DNA from: Streptacidiphilus fuscans
Lineage (GTDB): Bacteria > Actinomycetota > Actinomycetes > Streptomycetales > Streptomycetaceae
Assembly (NCBI RefSeq): GCF_015690355.1
Contig: NZ_JADPRT010000001.1
Location: forward strand, 678,946-742,945
Direction: 5' to 3'
Length of the DNA: 64,000 nucleotides
The stretch's first letter is position 1, and each line of letters starts with the position of its first letter. The position numbers and the translations under genes were made by a program. This document shows positions 57,389 through 64,000 of this stretch, piece after piece. Under the pieces are notes generated by a model, which saw only the letters and a program-made list of their open reading frames with translations, had not been told where the DNA came from and ran no database searches.

Positions 57389-58360
57389 TCAGCGTGCCTC
57401 CCAGTCCCAGCGGATTCCCAGGCTGCACGGCCCGGCTGACAGTGCGACCGTGAGCACGGATCCGGTCGTGTCCGGGTTCAGCAACCGTTCCTGTGGCCGG
57501 GAGCCCGGCGCGGCGGTGCGAATGGAGTAGCAGCTGAGCGGCAGCGCCTCCGGGTCGAAGCGCACCTCCATCACGTACTCGCGCACCGGTACATGCAGGC
57601 TGGACTGCATCATCGTCGAGAAGGGCCGGGGCGTCCGGTGCTCGATCGTGTATTCGATCATGACTGTGTCACCGCGCGAGAGCGGCCGGTCGAAAAGGAT
57701 CTCGGCCGCGAGCATCCCGGTTTCGTCGTTCTGCAGCACCTTTCCGGCTCGGCACGGCGCCCCCACGCGCAGATGCGGCGCGGGGCCGGGTTCCTCGCGC
57801 TGGAACAGGGTGATCCACCTGTCCGGGCCGTCGCACTCGGCGCGCAGCAACTGGCGACTGCGCATGGCCCGTTCGCGGCCGAGGGAGTCGAGTTCCAGCC
57901 TGGTGTGGCTGCTCAACCGGGTCAGGTTCTCGTCCCAGCGCACGTCCATCTCGTTCAGCGCGGACACCGGGCCGGCAGCTCCTGGCCACGTCGCGGCCAG
58001 GCCGCGGCCGTCGGTGGGTCTGGGGAGCCTCCGTCCGCGTGGCCGCGGCGGTCCGACCAGCGCGGTCAGGGACTCCGAAGGAAGGCCGAGGATCTCCTCC
58101 AGCGAGGCCAGCGCGCGCAGGGAGCCGGCCCGCTCGGGCTGGTAGCGGCCGGATTGCCAGCAGCTGAGCGTGGCCACCGAGATCCGGTGTCCGCGCAGCT
58201 GCAAGCGGGCCCGGATCCGGTCAAGGCTCAGGCCGCTGTCCGCGACCGCCGCCCTCAGCGCCTCGGGGAACGGCCCGGTTCGCAGCAGCGCTGTCAGCGA
58301 CGGGTCCAGCGGTCTGCGCTCCCGCGCGGGCTGCGTGTGTGTCGGCTCCGCGTGGATCAC
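57389..58360 (-). CDS. XRE-type HTH protein with unknown C-terminal domain
   Basis: 323 residues from GTG 58360 with GGAAGGGAC upstream. A DNA-binding HTH occupies about residues 30-85 (FPEALRAAVADSGLSLDRIRARLQLRGHRISVATLSCWQSGRYQPERAGSLRALASLEEILG). The remainder is a beta-rich domain with VRWDENLTRLSSHTRLELDSLGRERAMRSRQLLRAECDGPDRWITLF and FDPEALPLSCYSIRTAAPG, whose function I do not recognise but which recurs in streptomycete XRE-like regulators as I recall them. Convergent with the LysR gene (15-base gap). Confidence 0.8.
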   Translation of the reverse strand: MIHAEPTHTQPARERRPLDPSLTALLRTGPFPEALRAAVADSGLSLDRIRARLQLRGHRISVATLSCWQSGRYQPERAGSLRALASLEEILGLPSESLTALVGPPRPRGRRLPRPTDGRGLAATWPGAAGPVSALNEMDVRWDENLTRLSSHTRLELDSLGRERAMRSRQLLRAECDGPDRWITLFQREEPGPAPHLRVGAPCRAGKVLQNDETGMLAAEILFDRPLSRGDTVMIEYTIEHRTPRPFSTMMQSSLHVPVREYVMEVRFDPEALPLSCYSIRTAAPGSRPQERLLNPDTTGSVLTVALSAGPCSLGIRWDWEAR

Positions 58361-58578
58361 GAGTCCGTCCCTTCCGCCGGTCCTTCGGCCTTCCCGGCAA
58401 CGTATCCGCAGGTTCACCCGGGGGAGTGAGAGCCGTCCCCGGCTGTTCTCCCAATCGTGATCTTTCCTTGACCTTCTGGCCCGTTCGGCATGACCTGACA
58501 AGTCGTGACTTTTCGATCCAGCCCGGCAATCCCACAGGACGGGACGCCGCCGCGGTCCCTGATCGGATGCCGCCTCAA

Positions 58579-59850
58579 CTACCCGCCGTGCGCGCCGTCT
58601 TGTTCGGCAGCCCGGTCGAGCAGGATGGCGCGTTCCTTCGCGTTGCCCGCCAGGGCGGCGGCCCGCTCGAACTCGACGCGGGCCTCGTCGTGGCGGCCCA
58701 GCTTGGCAAGCAGGTCCGCACGCACGCTCGGCAGCGCGTGGTAGGAGTTCAGCGCGTTCTCGTTGACCAGTTCGTCGACCAGGACGAGGCCTTCGGCGGG
58801 TCCGGAGGCCATCGCCACCGCGACGGCCCGGTTCAGGCGCACGACGGGCGAGGCGGTGACGCCGGTCAGTGCCGTGTACAAGGCGACGATCTGGGACCAG
58901 TCGGTGTCTTCGGGCAGGCGGGCGCGCGCGTGGCAGGCCGCGATCGCGGCTTGCAGAACGTAGGGTCCGGGCCCCGGCGAGCACTGTCCGGCGCGCAGCA
59001 GCGCGGCGAATCCTCGGGCGATCAGCAGCCGGTCCCAGCGGCTTCGGTCCTGTTCGAGAATCCCGATCGGCTCGCCGCCCGTACCCACCCGTGCCCGCAG
59101 GCGCGAGGCCTGGAGTTCCATCAACGCGACCAGTCCGTGGACCTCGGCGTCCTGGGGAGCGAGTTCGGCGAGGATCCGGCCGAGCCGGAGGGCCTCGAAG
59201 CACAGGTCCGGGCGAGTCCAGTCGTCGCCGCTCGTCGCCGCGTAGCCTTCGTTGAAGACCAGGTAGAGGCATTCGAGGACCGAGGCCAGACGTTCGGCAC
59301 GCTCACCGGTCGGGGGCAGTTCGAAGACGACACCGCGCGCGGCGAGAGTGCGTTTGGCCCGCACGATGCGCTGCGCGACCGTCGCTTCAGGCACGAGGCA
59401 GGCCCGGGCGATCTCCCGGGTGGTCAGGCCGCCGAGGAGCCGGAGCGTCAGGGAGACGCGCGCCTCGGCGGAAAGCGCCGGGTGGCAGCAGACGAACATC
59501 AGGCGGAGCACGTCGTCGTTGATCTCGCGCTCGTCGAGGGCCGCGTCGTCGTCGAGCGCTTGCTGCATGTCGTGCAGATCCTGCCCGAGCTCCTGCTGTT
59601 TGCGTTCGAGCCGTTCAAGGCGACGCAACCGGTCGACGGCCCGGCGTTTGGCGATGACGGTGAGCCATGCGCCCGGATTCGGCGGAACCCCGTCGCGGGG
59701 CCATTGCTCGAGTGCGGCCAGCAGGGCTTCCTGTGCCATCTCCTCGGCCAGGTCGACATCGCGCAGGATACGGGCGAGTCCGCCGATGATCCGCGCGGAC
59801 TCGAGCCGCCAGACCGCCTCGACCGCGCGGCTCACGTTGGACTGCGCCAT
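58579..59850 (-). CDS. ECF42-type RNA polymerase sigma factor with C-terminal TPR extension
   Basis: 423 residues from ATG 59850; an in-frame ATG at 59922 is an alternative. The sigma-70 r2 region has WRLESARIIGGLARILRDVDLAEEMAQEALLAALEQWPRDGVPPNPGAWLTVIAKRRAVDRLRR, region 4 has RVSLTLRLLGGLTTREIARACLVPEATVAQRIVRAKRTL. About 220 further residues are helical TPR-like repeats (VLECLYLVFNEGYAATSG, EALRLGRILAELAP). This is the ECF42 architecture, and the genes of these factors are linked to DGPF/YCII proteins, one of which lies 89 bases upstream. No anti-sigma gene; activity probably depends on the C-terminal domain. Confidence 0.92.
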   Translation of the reverse strand: MAQSNVSRAVEAVWRLESARIIGGLARILRDVDLAEEMAQEALLAALEQWPRDGVPPNPGAWLTVIAKRRAVDRLRRLERLERKQQELGQDLHDMQQALDDDAALDEREINDDVLRLMFVCCHPALSAEARVSLTLRLLGGLTTREIARACLVPEATVAQRIVRAKRTLAARGVVFELPPTGERAERLASVLECLYLVFNEGYAATSGDDWTRPDLCFEALRLGRILAELAPQDAEVHGLVALMELQASRLRARVGTGGEPIGILEQDRSRWDRLLIARGFAALLRAGQCSPGPGPYVLQAAIAACHARARLPEDTDWSQIVALYTALTGVTASPVVRLNRAVAVAMASGPAEGLVLVDELVNENALNSYHALPSVRADLLAKLGRHDEARVEFERAAALAGNAKERAILLDRAAEQDGAHGG

Positions 59851-59900
59851 GGAGCCGATCCCAGCACCAGGTTCGGCCCCATGGCAAGCGCGGCGCGCTG

Positions 59901-59936
59901 GCATGCGCTGGGGTTCGGGCATGCGCTGGGGTTCGA
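59901..59936. repeat. 18-bp tandem duplication upstream of the ECF42 gene
   Basis: GCATGCGCTGGGGTTCGG (59901-59918) and GCATGCGCTGGGGTTCGA (59919-59936), directly between the DGPF stop and the sigma start. Confidence 0.9.
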
Positions 59937-59939
59937 GCG

Positions 59940-60275
59940 CTAGGACGCGTCCTCCGGCCCGAACACGCGGCGGATGTCGCCCTCGCCGTCGCCCGCGATC
60001 GTCCAGAAGCGGCGGGCCAGCTCCAGGGCCTCTTCCTTGGAGTGCACGTCAAGCAGGGCGAAGCTGACGATCAGCTCTTTGGCCTCGACGTACGGTCCGT
60101 CGGTGAAGGTGACCCGCCCGCCGGTCGACGAGGCGTGCGTCCCCTGCGGTTCGAGGCCGCCGGTCGCCAGCAGCGCGCCGGACTTGGACAGCTCCGCGAC
60201 GAACGCACCCATCTCGGCGTACATCTTCTCGTCCGGGGTGCTGCCACCCGCGTAGGTCGTCATCAGGTATCGCAT
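59940..60275 (-). CDS. YCII-related DGPF-domain protein, ECF42 partner
   Basis: 111 residues, ATG at 60275 after GAGGAA. MRYLMTTYAGGSTPDEKMYAEMGAFVAELSKSGALLATGGLEP and the DGPF sequence TDGPYVEAKELIVSFALLD (DGP-Y variant of D-G-P-F), then EEALELARRFW. Small ferredoxin-like fold protein linked to ECF42 sigma factors; molecular function unresolved, possibly antibiotic or stress related. First gene of the sigma operon. Confidence 0.93.
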   Translation of the reverse strand: MRYLMTTYAGGSTPDEKMYAEMGAFVAELSKSGALLATGGLEPQGTHASSTGGRVTFTDGPYVEAKELIVSFALLDVHSKEEALELARRFWTIAGDGEGDIRRVFGPEDAS

Positions 60276-60288
60276 GATCGTTCCTCTG

Positions 60289-60312
60289 TGTATGTGTCGG
60301 TGTATGTGTCGG
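60289..60312. repeat. 12-bp tandem duplication in promoter of DGPF gene
   Basis: TGTATGTGTCGG occurs at 60289-60300 and 60301-60312, upstream of the DGPF ATG (reading the other strand), so may shift promoter spacing. Confidence 0.85.
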
Positions 60313-60339
60313 TCGTTGACGCGTGGTGCCCCACCGGGC

Positions 60340-60576
60340 TCAGGACGGATCCCGGTCCGTCGGCTGCCAGGAGGTGTGTCCGGCCAGGGTGTAGCCGACA
60401 AGCGCGGTGGCGTGTCCGTGGCCGACGCCGTACTCGGCCTTGAGCCAGTCGACGAGTTGCTTGTGCTTGGTGAGGTCGCTGGAGCGGATGAGGTCGATCC
60501 ATTCGTTGATCGGCCGCCCGTACCTCTTCTCGATGGAGGGGAAGTAGAAGGCGGGTCCGGTGGTGGGAAGGGTCAT
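60340..60576 (-). CDS. DUF4287-domain protein
   Basis: 78 residues, ATG at 60576 after GAGGAGAG. FPSIEKRYGRPINEWIDLIRSSDLTKHKQLVDWLKAEYGVGHGHATALVGYTL is the conserved DUF4287 core (helical, K-R-Y-G-R-P-I-x-E-W). It is often found together with DUF5655 or YCII-like proteins. It precedes the DGPF gene on the same strand by 64 bases, so it is probably in the ECF42 unit. Confidence 0.85.
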   Translation of the reverse strand: MTLPTTGPAFYFPSIEKRYGRPINEWIDLIRSSDLTKHKQLVDWLKAEYGVGHGHATALVGYTLAGHTSWQPTDRDPS

Positions 60577-60922
60577 GGTGCTCTCCTCGAAGGACCACTT
60601 CGCGGTGGGTGGCGTGCCGGGCTGATCGCCCGGCCTCATGCATGCTTCGAACGGCGCAGGCACAGATCGACACCGTCGGAAAAAATTTCTTGGCAGGTGA
60701 GAGAGACCCTGTGTAGGGCGGGGCACCGCGTGGCCGGTGACATAGGGGCATGGGAGCTGACTGCGATGGGCCGGCACGAAGACGCAGAAATCGCCGTTCG
60801 GGTGAAGTCCCGGGCGGGGAAGGGTCACGTCCCTCGAGGTGGTGCAAAGGCCGTGGGCGGACGGTCATGAGGCGGGCTACGATCAACCGCTCGGTGTGAT
60901 CGGGAGCAAGGGGTGGGTGGAG
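60577..60922. other. 346-bp divergent region without a firm gene
   Basis: Contains an A/T patch GGAAAAAATTTCTTGG near 60677-60692 and a possible 34-codon reading frame at 60766-60870 starting after GGGAGCTGACTGCG. That frame is basic (MGRHEDAEIAVRVKSRAGKG...) and without known family; too weak to call. Confidence 0.5.
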
Positions 60923-61720
60923 ATGAGTCACTTCTCTGTCACCGTGTGCCTTCCGCCGACTTCTCCGCAGCAACTGCGCGAGGCGCTGGACGCCGTGATG
61001 GCTCCGTTCGACATCAACGCCACCGACGACTGGAATCCCGACGGGCAGTGGGACCGGTGGTGTATCGACGCCGGCGACGAGGATCGCTTCGCCGTCCGGC
61101 CGGAGTACGACGGCGATCCGCGGCTGATACTTCAGGCGACCTGCCCGAACGGCGATCCGCGTGGTCGGCTGCCGCTGCGCTGTGACGGCGGCCCGCGAGG
61201 GCTGTTGGACTTCCACGCAACGCGGGAGGCTGCCGTCGGTCGAGCCCGAGCCCGATGGCAGGCCGAGCAAGAGGACTTCGCCCGCCTCGTCGCGGACTAT
61301 CCCTCGGCCGAACCGTTGACCGCGTTCCTGGAGCGGCACCGCGGGAGCTCTGGCGGGTACCCCCGTGAGCAGGCTGTGGCCGACCACCACGCGCAGCCTC
61401 TGGTCCGTGCGCTGAGCCACCGCTCTGCCTGGGACCGCTACCCGCACCTGGGTCTATGGGTGCTGGGACCCGACAGTGACCCGATCACTCGTTTCACTCG
61501 AGATCCTCAAGCCGATCTATAGCAGGCAGCGGCCTGGGCCATCGCCACCTTCGCCCTGCTCACCCTGGACGGGCAGTGGATCGACGCCGAGCGGCCCCGC
61601 CCATTCGCGAAGGTGCTGCCGGGCGAGAGTCCGAGCGCCGCATACGCTCGGCAGGCCGCCGCCTACATGGAGGAGCTCGATGACGACTGCGTCATCGTTC
61701 GTCTGAGCTGCCACTGTTGA
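60923..61720 (+). pseudogene. Hypothetical protein gene interrupted by an in-frame amber codon
   Basis: ATG at 60923 after GGTGGAG opens a frame of 199 residues (MSHFSVTVCLPPTSPQQLRE...). It stops at TAG 61520-61522 but continues in the same frame without another stop for 65 codons to TGA 61718-61720. The downstream part (AAAWAIATFALLTLDGQWIDAERPRPFAKVLPGESPSAAYARQAAAYMEELDDD) has strong coding bias, starts without its own start codon or ribosome site and reads as the natural C-terminus of a 265-residue protein, with Cys and His near its end. A single C-to-T change (CAG to TAG) would explain it. It may be a point-mutation pseudogene, a sequencing error, or programmed readthrough. Family not recognised. 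Confidence 0.75.
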
Positions 61721-61776
61721 GCATGCGGGTTTCCTGTCGGGTCCGTGCTCCAACGGGCAGATCTGGTCCGGCGGCC

Positions 61777-62376
61777 TCACGACGGTCCGACGCGGCGGCG
61801 TCCCATCCGTACGACGACTGCCAGGAGGAGGTCGAGGGCACCCATCAGGATCAGCCAGACGCCGAGCAGCCGGGTCAGCACGATGGCGCTGTTCACGGGC
61901 GAGCTGAGCAGGACCACACCGGCGACGACGCCGAGTGAGCCGAGAGCCAGGATCCAGCCCCGGTGGGGTATCGGCCGGTCAATGGCCAGGTAGATGGTCA
62001 CGACCCCTCCGACCAGCCAGTACAGTCCGACGAGGATGGTGAGGAAACCGACGGTCTGGAGCTGGTGCCGCAACACGAGGACACCCGCGAGTATGGCCAG
62101 CAGGGCCACCAGCACCTGGAGCCCTCGGCTGCTGTCCGCCGGGTCGCGCTGTCCGAAGGCGCGGACGAAGCGGACGACACCGGACAGAAGCAACTGAAGC
62201 CCGATGACCACGGCGGCGACGCGCACCGTCGCATGCGGCCAGCTCAGCAGGATGATGCCGGCGACCAGGGTGAGGATCCCACCGACGAGCCACCATGCCC
62301 ACGAGACACCGATCTCGCCGAGCAGGTCCCCGGGGTCCTTGTCCCAAGGGGGCGACGCTGTCGAATCGCTGCTCAT
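61777..62376 (-). CDS. HdeD/DUF308-family membrane protein
   Basis: 199 residues, ATG at 62376 with AAGGG upstream. Six transmembrane helices in three pairs starting WWLVGGILTLVAGIILLSWP, AAVVIGLQLLLSGVVRFV, GLQVLVALLAILAGVLVL, LTILVGLYWLVGGVVTIYLA, WILALGSLGVVAGVVLL, VLTRLLGVWLILMGALDLLLAVVV. This is the HdeD pattern, an acid-resistance-linked membrane family. No linked operon gene; regulation not evident. Confidence 0.9.
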   Translation of the reverse strand: MSSDSTASPPWDKDPGDLLGEIGVSWAWWLVGGILTLVAGIILLSWPHATVRVAAVVIGLQLLLSGVVRFVRAFGQRDPADSSRGLQVLVALLAILAGVLVLRHQLQTVGFLTILVGLYWLVGGVVTIYLAIDRPIPHRGWILALGSLGVVAGVVLLSSPVNSAIVLTRLLGVWLILMGALDLLLAVVVRMGRRRVGPS

Positions 62377-62833
62377 GACCGGGCCCTTGCCGCTTCGGCC
62401 AGCACGCCGGGCGGGCGCAGGGGCACGAGGGGTGGCAGCCATGCGGACCGGGCGCTTCGGACGGTTCCTGGCACAGCTCGACCGGCGACGCGGATCAGGC
62501 TCGGGGGAGCGGCACAAGGGATAGGACGAACGATCATGGTTCCTCCTCGGTTCCAGCCATCCGCCTTCCGGGGCGGCGCCGGTGATCGCCCCCGCCCGAG
62601 TGCTGTCCCGTAGCGGCACTACGTCGGTGGTGCCCGGGGTGACCGTCTTCGCAAGACGCCCGGACCCCACCGCGGATGTGTGGACCCGCGCGGACACTGC
62701 CCTTCAAGCGCCCCGGCACAGCGCGCCCGCCGTGGTCAGCGCGTTACGCCGGTGTGCCAGGGCACACGTTTTGACGCTGGTTCCAAGGTACCGCCGACGC
62801 CGCAGCGCCGCCCGGGCGAGCAGGCCCTGCCGT
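62377..62833. other. 457-bp region between HdeD-like and GNAT genes, no firm gene
   Basis: Short frames exist on both strands, but none has a ribosome site plus coding-like bias. A perfect 7-bp dyad GTGTGCC/GGCACAC (62752-62758 and 62761-62767) is the most distinct element and could be a terminator or operator. Confidence 0.55.
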
Positions 62834-63394
62834 TTATGCCTGCCGCTTGAACAAGTGCCGGTGTCCCTCGTGCGGGAACTTGGGCGGCATCGGCGCGAGG
62901 ACCGAGTCCAGCGCGAAGCCGCACTTCTGCGCGACGCGGCACGAGCCCTCGTTGCCGACGGTGTGCAGCAGCTCGATCTCGTCAGCGGGCATACGGTCCT
63001 GCCCGCTGAACAGCCACTGCATCGCGGTCTGGACGCAGCGCGAAGCGATGCCCTTGCCGCGCGCTTCGGCCGCCGTCCAGTAGCCCACGCCGGTCGCGAG
63101 CGTCTCCGGCGGGTTGGCCGCCTTGATGACGAAGTAGCCGACGAGCGTGCCGTCCTCTTCTACCGCCCAGCTCAGATGAGTGCCATTCGCCCACCCCTTG
63201 TCCTGGTCGGCGATCCAGGCGCGGGCCTCGTCCTCGTCGTCGATCGGGCGCATCAACCAGCGACGCATCGCGTCGTCGCGGTGGGCGGCGACAATTGAGG
63301 GAGCGTCCGAGTCCTGCCAGGGACGCAGCGTCAGAGCGGGCGCCGTCGTGGTGGGCTGCACGATCAAAGTCATGGGCGACGTCATGCGGTCCAT
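62834..63394 (-). CDS. GNAT N-acetyltransferase (RimJ/RimL-like)
   Basis: 186 residues from ATG 63394; ATG at 63385 or 63373 are alternatives. LTLRPWQDSDAPSIVAAHRDDAMRRWLMRPIDDEDEARAWI at the N-terminus, LVGYFVIKAANP, GVGYWTAAEARGKGIASRCVQTAM (acetyl-CoA loop A-R-G-K-G-I-A) and ELLHTVGNEGSCRVAQKCGF are typical of the RimJ/RimL branch that modifies N-termini or small amines. Orphan gene. Confidence 0.88.
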   Translation of the reverse strand: MDRMTSPMTLIVQPTTTAPALTLRPWQDSDAPSIVAAHRDDAMRRWLMRPIDDEDEARAWIADQDKGWANGTHLSWAVEEDGTLVGYFVIKAANPPETLATGVGYWTAAEARGKGIASRCVQTAMQWLFSGQDRMPADEIELLHTVGNEGSCRVAQKCGFALDSVLAPMPPKFPHEGHRHLFKRQA

Positions 63395-63494
63395 CCAACA
63401 GCATGGCTGCGTGCCAGCCCGACCTGGGGCGCAGCGGCGAACCGTCTAGCACAACTCGCCTGGGATTTACGAGCGGTAGGAGACCGCGACGTGA

Positions 63495-63925
63495 TCAGCC
63501 ACCGAGGCTCCGCACCCATCCGGTGAGAACGGCGAAGTCCTCCGCGCCGAGACCGACACGCGCATCGACGCGGTGCAGCAGCGCCGGCCCTTCATGATGA
63601 GCAGCGACCCACTCGCGATCCGCTCCGGTGATCTCGTCGTCGACCCAGGCGAACGCCCGCCCCGCCGCCCAGGCGACGATCGGCCGCGTCTTCCAGTGAC
63701 GACCGGCCCGGATGTCCCGCTCCTCTTCCTCCGAGGGCTCCGGCCAGGGGACTACGGGCAGGCGTGGAAGGCCAAGCCGCGGCGCGACACACTCGTTGGC
63801 GTCCTCTCCCCACGTCGTCGCCCAGACCAACTCGTAGCCGAGCACGGTCAACCGGCGTCCCACGGCGGGATCGATCCGTGTCAACAGCGGGTTCGCAGCG
63901 GTGGCCGGGCGCTCCGGTTCGCCCC
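63495..63925 (-). CDS. HAD-like protein, truncated at the window edge
   Basis: About 143 residues readable, upstream end lost in the homopolymer stretch at 63926-64000. The readable part (NPLLTRIDPAVGRRLTVLGYELVWATTWGEDANECVAPRLGLPRLPVVPWPEP, GRHWKTRPIVAWAAGRAFAWVDDEITGADREWVAAHHEGPALLHRVDARVGLGAEDFAVLTGWVRSLG) is the C-terminal body of the streptomycete HAD-superfamily/Swiss-Army-Knife-related proteins as I recall them. In those an N-terminal LDVDGPLNP motif holds the catalytic Asp. That part is missing here. TTG at 63884 is probably an internal codon rather than a real start. Confidence 0.7.
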
Positions 63926-64000
63926 GGTGGGGGGGGGCCGGGCCCCCGGCGGGGGGGCGGGGGGCGGCGAGCGCGAGGTCGCGAGCCGGCCGCCCAGAGA
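63926..64000. other. Homopolymer-rich, low-quality-looking contig end
   Basis: Runs of 9, 8 and 6 G with C blocks in the last 75 bases interrupt the HAD-like reading frame. Such ends are typical of assembly edges; bases here should not be trusted for frame or gene calls. Confidence 0.7.

Noticed and set aside
58361..59272. N-terminal extension of the XRE-type protein
   Set aside because: It would run antisense-like through a promoter region and the sigma gene in another frame; GTG at 58360 has a ribosome site and directly precedes the HTH.
62534..62719. Short minus-strand frame upstream of the HdeD-like gene
   Set aside because: No ribosome site or recognisable sequence, composition as expected for non-coding GC-rich DNA.

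Overview
The window is about 64 kb of very GC-rich DNA, with third codon positions almost all G or C. It is packed with TetR, ArsR, LysR, MocR, ROK and ECF-type regulators, uses many GTG starts and several apparently leaderless promoters, and carries actinobacterial hallmarks: a SAM-IV type riboswitch, an ECF42 sigma factor with a DGPF partner, an Imm5-like putative immunity protein and a mycothiol-type PIG-L deacetylase. This fits a streptomycete (Streptomyces, Kitasatospora or Streptacidiphilus type), in an accessory or arm-like region rather than a core one. No rRNA, tRNA, insertion sequence or CRISPR array was recognised.

Layout. 0-2.2 kb: a CHAT-domain protein followed by a Trypco2-like protein, the downstream edge of a probable conflict system. 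2.2-10.9 kb: a dormancy/hypoxia (DevRS/OsdRK-like) island with phosphoketolase, an Rv1733c-like membrane protein, a NarL-type response regulator, a double-GAF sensor kinase, universal stress protein, PPOX-fold flavoprotein and Acg-type nitroreductase. Four related 24-bp palindromes lie in its promoter regions. 11-17.5 kb: an orphan UvrD-tail-like protein, a membrane Mrr-like nuclease, a DUF4097 protein, a PIG-L deacetylase, a putative immunity protein, an alpha/beta hydrolase that lacks catalytic residues, and an acyl-CoA dehydrogenase/TetR pair. 17.8-22.7 kb: an ABC exporter with a 57-residue membrane protein, next to a two-component system and an anti-sigma-like ATPase.

22.7-28.6 kb: DoxX-like protein, ArsR repressor, P1B-4 metal ATPase with a [2Fe-2S] partner, and a TetR plus TIM-barrel protein pair. 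28.6-30.6 kb: GNAT, peptidase E-like and small secreted proteins. 30.6-35.5 kb: an arsenic module (ArsO-like flavoprotein, two ArsR proteins, aquaporin, ArsC) with ChrA and no ArsB/Acr3 pump. 35.6-38.4 kb: PaiB-like and MocR regulators and a CDF-like transporter.

38.4-51.5 kb: an organosulfur region. It begins with a strong promoter, a SAM-IV riboswitch and a small leader peptide, then GNAT, a ROK regulator and a second Cys-ending leader. TauD, an SsuA/C/B-type transporter, an SsuD-type monooxygenase, flavin reductase and an NtaA/DszA-type monooxygenase follow, with a PatB-type C-S lyase downstream. The proposed logic is import of sulfonates, FMNH2- or 2-oxoglutarate-dependent cleavage to sulfite, and control by sulfur status (SAM and cysteine).

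51.5-64 kb: three redox modules each next to their own regulator and visible operators (TetR with a saccharopine-dehydrogenase-like protein, TetR with two SDRs, LysR with an MDR enzyme), an XRE-type protein, the ECF42/DGPF/DUF4287 set, a gene interrupted by an in-frame amber codon, an HdeD-like membrane protein, GNAT and a truncated HAD-like protein. The last 75 bases are homopolymer-rich and look like a contig end.
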